A stretch of 64,000 nt of DNA from Agelaius tricolor. Lineage: Eukaryota; Chordata; Aves; Passeriformes; Icteridae. The stretch covers positions 1,119,501-1,183,500 of the forward strand of contig JALJCS010000036.1 in NCBI GenBank assembly GCA_023055355.1, in the 5' to 3' direction. Within the stretch, counting starts at the first letter, position 1. Every line of letters starts with the position of its first letter. The position numbers and the translations under genes were made by a program. A model generated the notes under the pieces. The model was not told where the DNA came from. It saw nothing but the letters and a program-made list of their open reading frames with translations, and did no database searches. This document shows, piece by piece, positions 62,219 through 64,000 of this stretch.

Positions 62219-62697
62219 CTCATGCTGCTTCTCTTTGGAAAAGCTTGGAAAGAAATGTTGATGCTGTTGAATTGTATTGGAGCAAGGAACACGTCATCCC
62301 TGCTGACCTCACTGCCATCTTCTGAAAAATCCTTTCCTTGGGATTCTTCCTCCTGAGAAGCTGAGAGGCCTCAGGAACGAAATGTACCCAATGGTTATCT
62401 GCTGCTGTGGAATGCAACAGGTGCATCTGGGATTGGGCTCATGTGGTTGTTTCTAATTCATGGCCAATCACAGCCCAGCTGTCCAGACTGTCTCAGTCAG
62501 ACACAAACCTTTGTTATCATTCTTTCCTTTTCTATTCTTTGCCAGCCTTCTGATGAAATCATTTCTTCTCTTCTTTTAGTATAGTTTCAATATAATATAT
62601 ATCATAAAATAATAAATCAGCCTTCTGAAACATGGAGTCAGATCCTCCTCTCTTCCCTCATCCTCAGACCCTGTGAACACGGTCACCCTGCTCAGAA
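62219..62697 (+). mobile_element. LTR remnant of a passerine-type endogenous retrovirus
   Basis: The segment with GGCCTCAGGAACGAAATGTA, CTGCTGCTGTGGAATGCAAC, the AT-rich TATAATATATATCATAAAAT, an AATAAA at about 62610 and the final CTCTTCCCTCATCCTCAGAC resembles a common songbird LTR. The ends are inferred, no clear target duplication is seen and no complete viral gene is attached. Confidence 0.7.
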
Positions 62698-63004
62698 CCA
62701 AACAGATCCATTTGTGTCAAACAGCTGCTCCAGAACCTCCTTTTCTCCATCTCCTCCTTTTAGGAACATTTCCAGACAAACAGCAGGATTTCAACATTGC
62801 TCCAAAGGTCTCCCCATGCAAGCCACGTGTGCCCAGCAGTGCTCTCCTCTTCAGCATTCTCTGAATGCAGCTCTGAGCTCTGGGCTGTGGGAACCCAGCA
62901 CATCCCTCTGGCTGCCCAGCATGGCCCAGACCCCTGCAGGGGGCTCAGAGACCCTGGCACAGAGCCCAGAATGCCCCTGTGGGTTTGATTATGACCTGTG
63001 GAGC
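62698..63004 (+). pseudogene. Sequence between two LTR blocks, possible ERV internal scrap
   Basis: Short open frames occur, one ending just inside the next block. The stretch could be a residue of retroviral internal sequence or host DNA between two insertions; no viral gene is identifiable and nothing here could be functional. Confidence 0.25.
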
Positions 63005-63600
63005 AAATTACCAGCCTTAGAGGAAGATCTGCAAGCCATGACAAATTAAGTAGAATGATAGTGAAGTTATCATGGGGTGGAAAAGTAGATTTGGGGTTTT
63101 TGGTATGGGGGTTCAGGAGGCAAGATGGAGGGAACTGGGCAGGTCCAGCCTTTCTCCTTCTTCTTCTTGGCCTCCATCTTCTGCTGTGATGGTGGCACTG
63201 ACAGATTGGTTTAGAGTAGAAGCTCAGTGTCTAACATGGGTGATAGGTATTGGAAGGTAATTGTAAACATTGTAGATGTAGTTTTTAGAATAAAGACATA
63301 ACCCTGCCCCAGGGCAGGCAGAGTGCCTGGAACTGTCCTGCTGGATGGACCTCGGCAGGGCAGGAGAAAGAACTTTATAGATAAGAAACAATAAACAACC
63401 TTGAGACCGAGAACTGAAGAGCCCTGACTCCTTCTTCAAGCGCCAGGCTGGGAAAAGAGACTTTGGAACTTTTCTCGGGGTCACTGTGAGCAGCTAAAGA
63501 TCCCACACTGGGCAATAAAAGCTGCCCTTGCCTCAGGGAGTGCGTGTCCCTGCCCATGTCCCAGCGGTGACAGGTGAGCACCGCAGCTCCGTTGTCACAA
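63005..63600 (+). mobile_element. Second LTR remnant, different family
   Basis: TTGGGGTTTTTGGTATGGGG, TTCTTCTTCTTGGCCTCCAT, TATAGATAAGAAACAATAAA and CCTTCTTCAAGCGCCAGGCT occur in the order I recall from passerine LTRs. A second AATAAA is at about 63512. It lies in the same direction as the LTR at 62.2 kb but is unlike it in sequence. Boundaries are approximate. Confidence 0.65.
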
Positions 63601-63894
63601 GGCCGGCAGAGCAGCAGGTGGCAGCTGTAACCCTAGAGCAGAGCTCTGCTCTTTGTCTTCCCCGCTAAATCGGGGAGCTGGCGCTGCTCACTCCCTCCCC
63701 CTGCCCAGGCCTGAGCACTCTGCAAGCCAAGGATCCCATTCCCCCTCCCTTTTGTTCCTTTCTTTTGGCACTGGAGGGTGTTGGAACACCATGAAAAATC
63801 ACTGGTGAGTTTTTAACAAGTTCTAGGAGGAAAATCTTACACAAGGGACAAAAGGAAAGCTCCAGGTTCTGGAGACAGAATGAAGCAGAGCTCT
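63601..63894. other. Spacer before the right edge, no gene recognised
   Basis: Unique sequence with adjacent E-boxes CAGGTG (63615-63620) and CAGCTG (63622-63627). By synteny the muscle gene MYOM3 may begin to the right; no MYOM3 coding sequence is visible. Confidence 0.4.
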
Positions 63895-64000
63895 CAGAAT
63901 CTCAGAATATCCTGAGCTGGAAGGGACCACAGGGATGATTAAATTCAGCTCCTGGCCCTGCACAGACACCCCAACAACCCCACTTGTGCTTAGAGCATTG
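63895..64000 (+). mobile_element. CR1-type LINE fragment cut by window edge
   Basis: GAATATCCTGAGCTGGAAGG and CTCCTGGCCCTGCACAGACA are typical avian CR1 phrases; the element continues beyond the edge. Confidence 0.75.

Noticed and set aside
63780..63810. ATG with a GTGAG donor near 63790 as MYOM3 exon 1
   Set aside because: The few codons do not match the MYOM3 N-terminus as I recall it, and the context is ordinary; not supported.

Overview
The window is vertebrate nuclear DNA from a bird, most likely a songbird. Intron-split genes with canonical GT-AG sites, many 3' ends of CR1 LINEs of avian type, and two LTR blocks near the right edge that resemble passerine endogenous-retrovirus LTRs support this. 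GC content is high, introns are short and minisatellites are dense, as on an avian microchromosome (the chicken GRHL3 region is on chromosome 23; this is recalled, not checked). The gene order GRHL3 (-), IFNLR1 (+), IL22RA1 (+) is the mirror image of human 1p36.11, where MYOM3 would come next, beyond the right edge.

Left part (1-15.9 kb, minus strand): the 5' two thirds of GRHL3, a Grainyhead-family transcription factor of surface epithelium. Nine coding exons are in frame (401 codons); the remaining exons lie to the left of the window. A CpG-rich promoter with CCAAT and TATA-like boxes and four CAGGTG E-boxes sits just upstream of the start codon. Three of the eight complete coding-exon donors (exons 1, 2 and 4) lie inside or at the edge of tandem repeats. 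The most striking is a roughly 54-bp repeat that has copied the first coding exon with its ATG and splice donor.

Middle (16-45.8 kb): about 30 kb of intergenic DNA with no supported coding gene. It holds CR1 remnants, several minisatellites (a 39-bp unit at 21.4 kb, a compound array at 35 kb, GGGAA repeats at 42.1 kb) and a few islands that look like conserved regulatory elements (26.3, 28.2, 33.3 and 35.7 kb).

Right part (46-59.7 kb, plus strand): two class II cytokine receptor genes in tandem. IFNLR1 is the ligand-binding chain for type III interferon. IL22RA1 is the ligand-binding chain for IL-22, IL-20 and IL-24. Each has seven coding exons with the same layout: signal peptide, four exons for two fibronectin III domains, a transmembrane exon, and one long exon for the cytoplasmic tail. 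Both pair with IL10RB, encoded elsewhere, and signal through JAK1/TYK2 and STATs. All three genes act in epithelia: GRHL3 builds the barrier and the two receptors receive antiviral and repair cytokines. The IL22RA1 tail carries seven YxxQ motifs, three of them in an exact 30-bp coding triplication.

The last 4 kb hold the IL22RA1 3' UTR, two degraded LTR blocks and a CR1 fragment; no MYOM3 coding exon was recognised.
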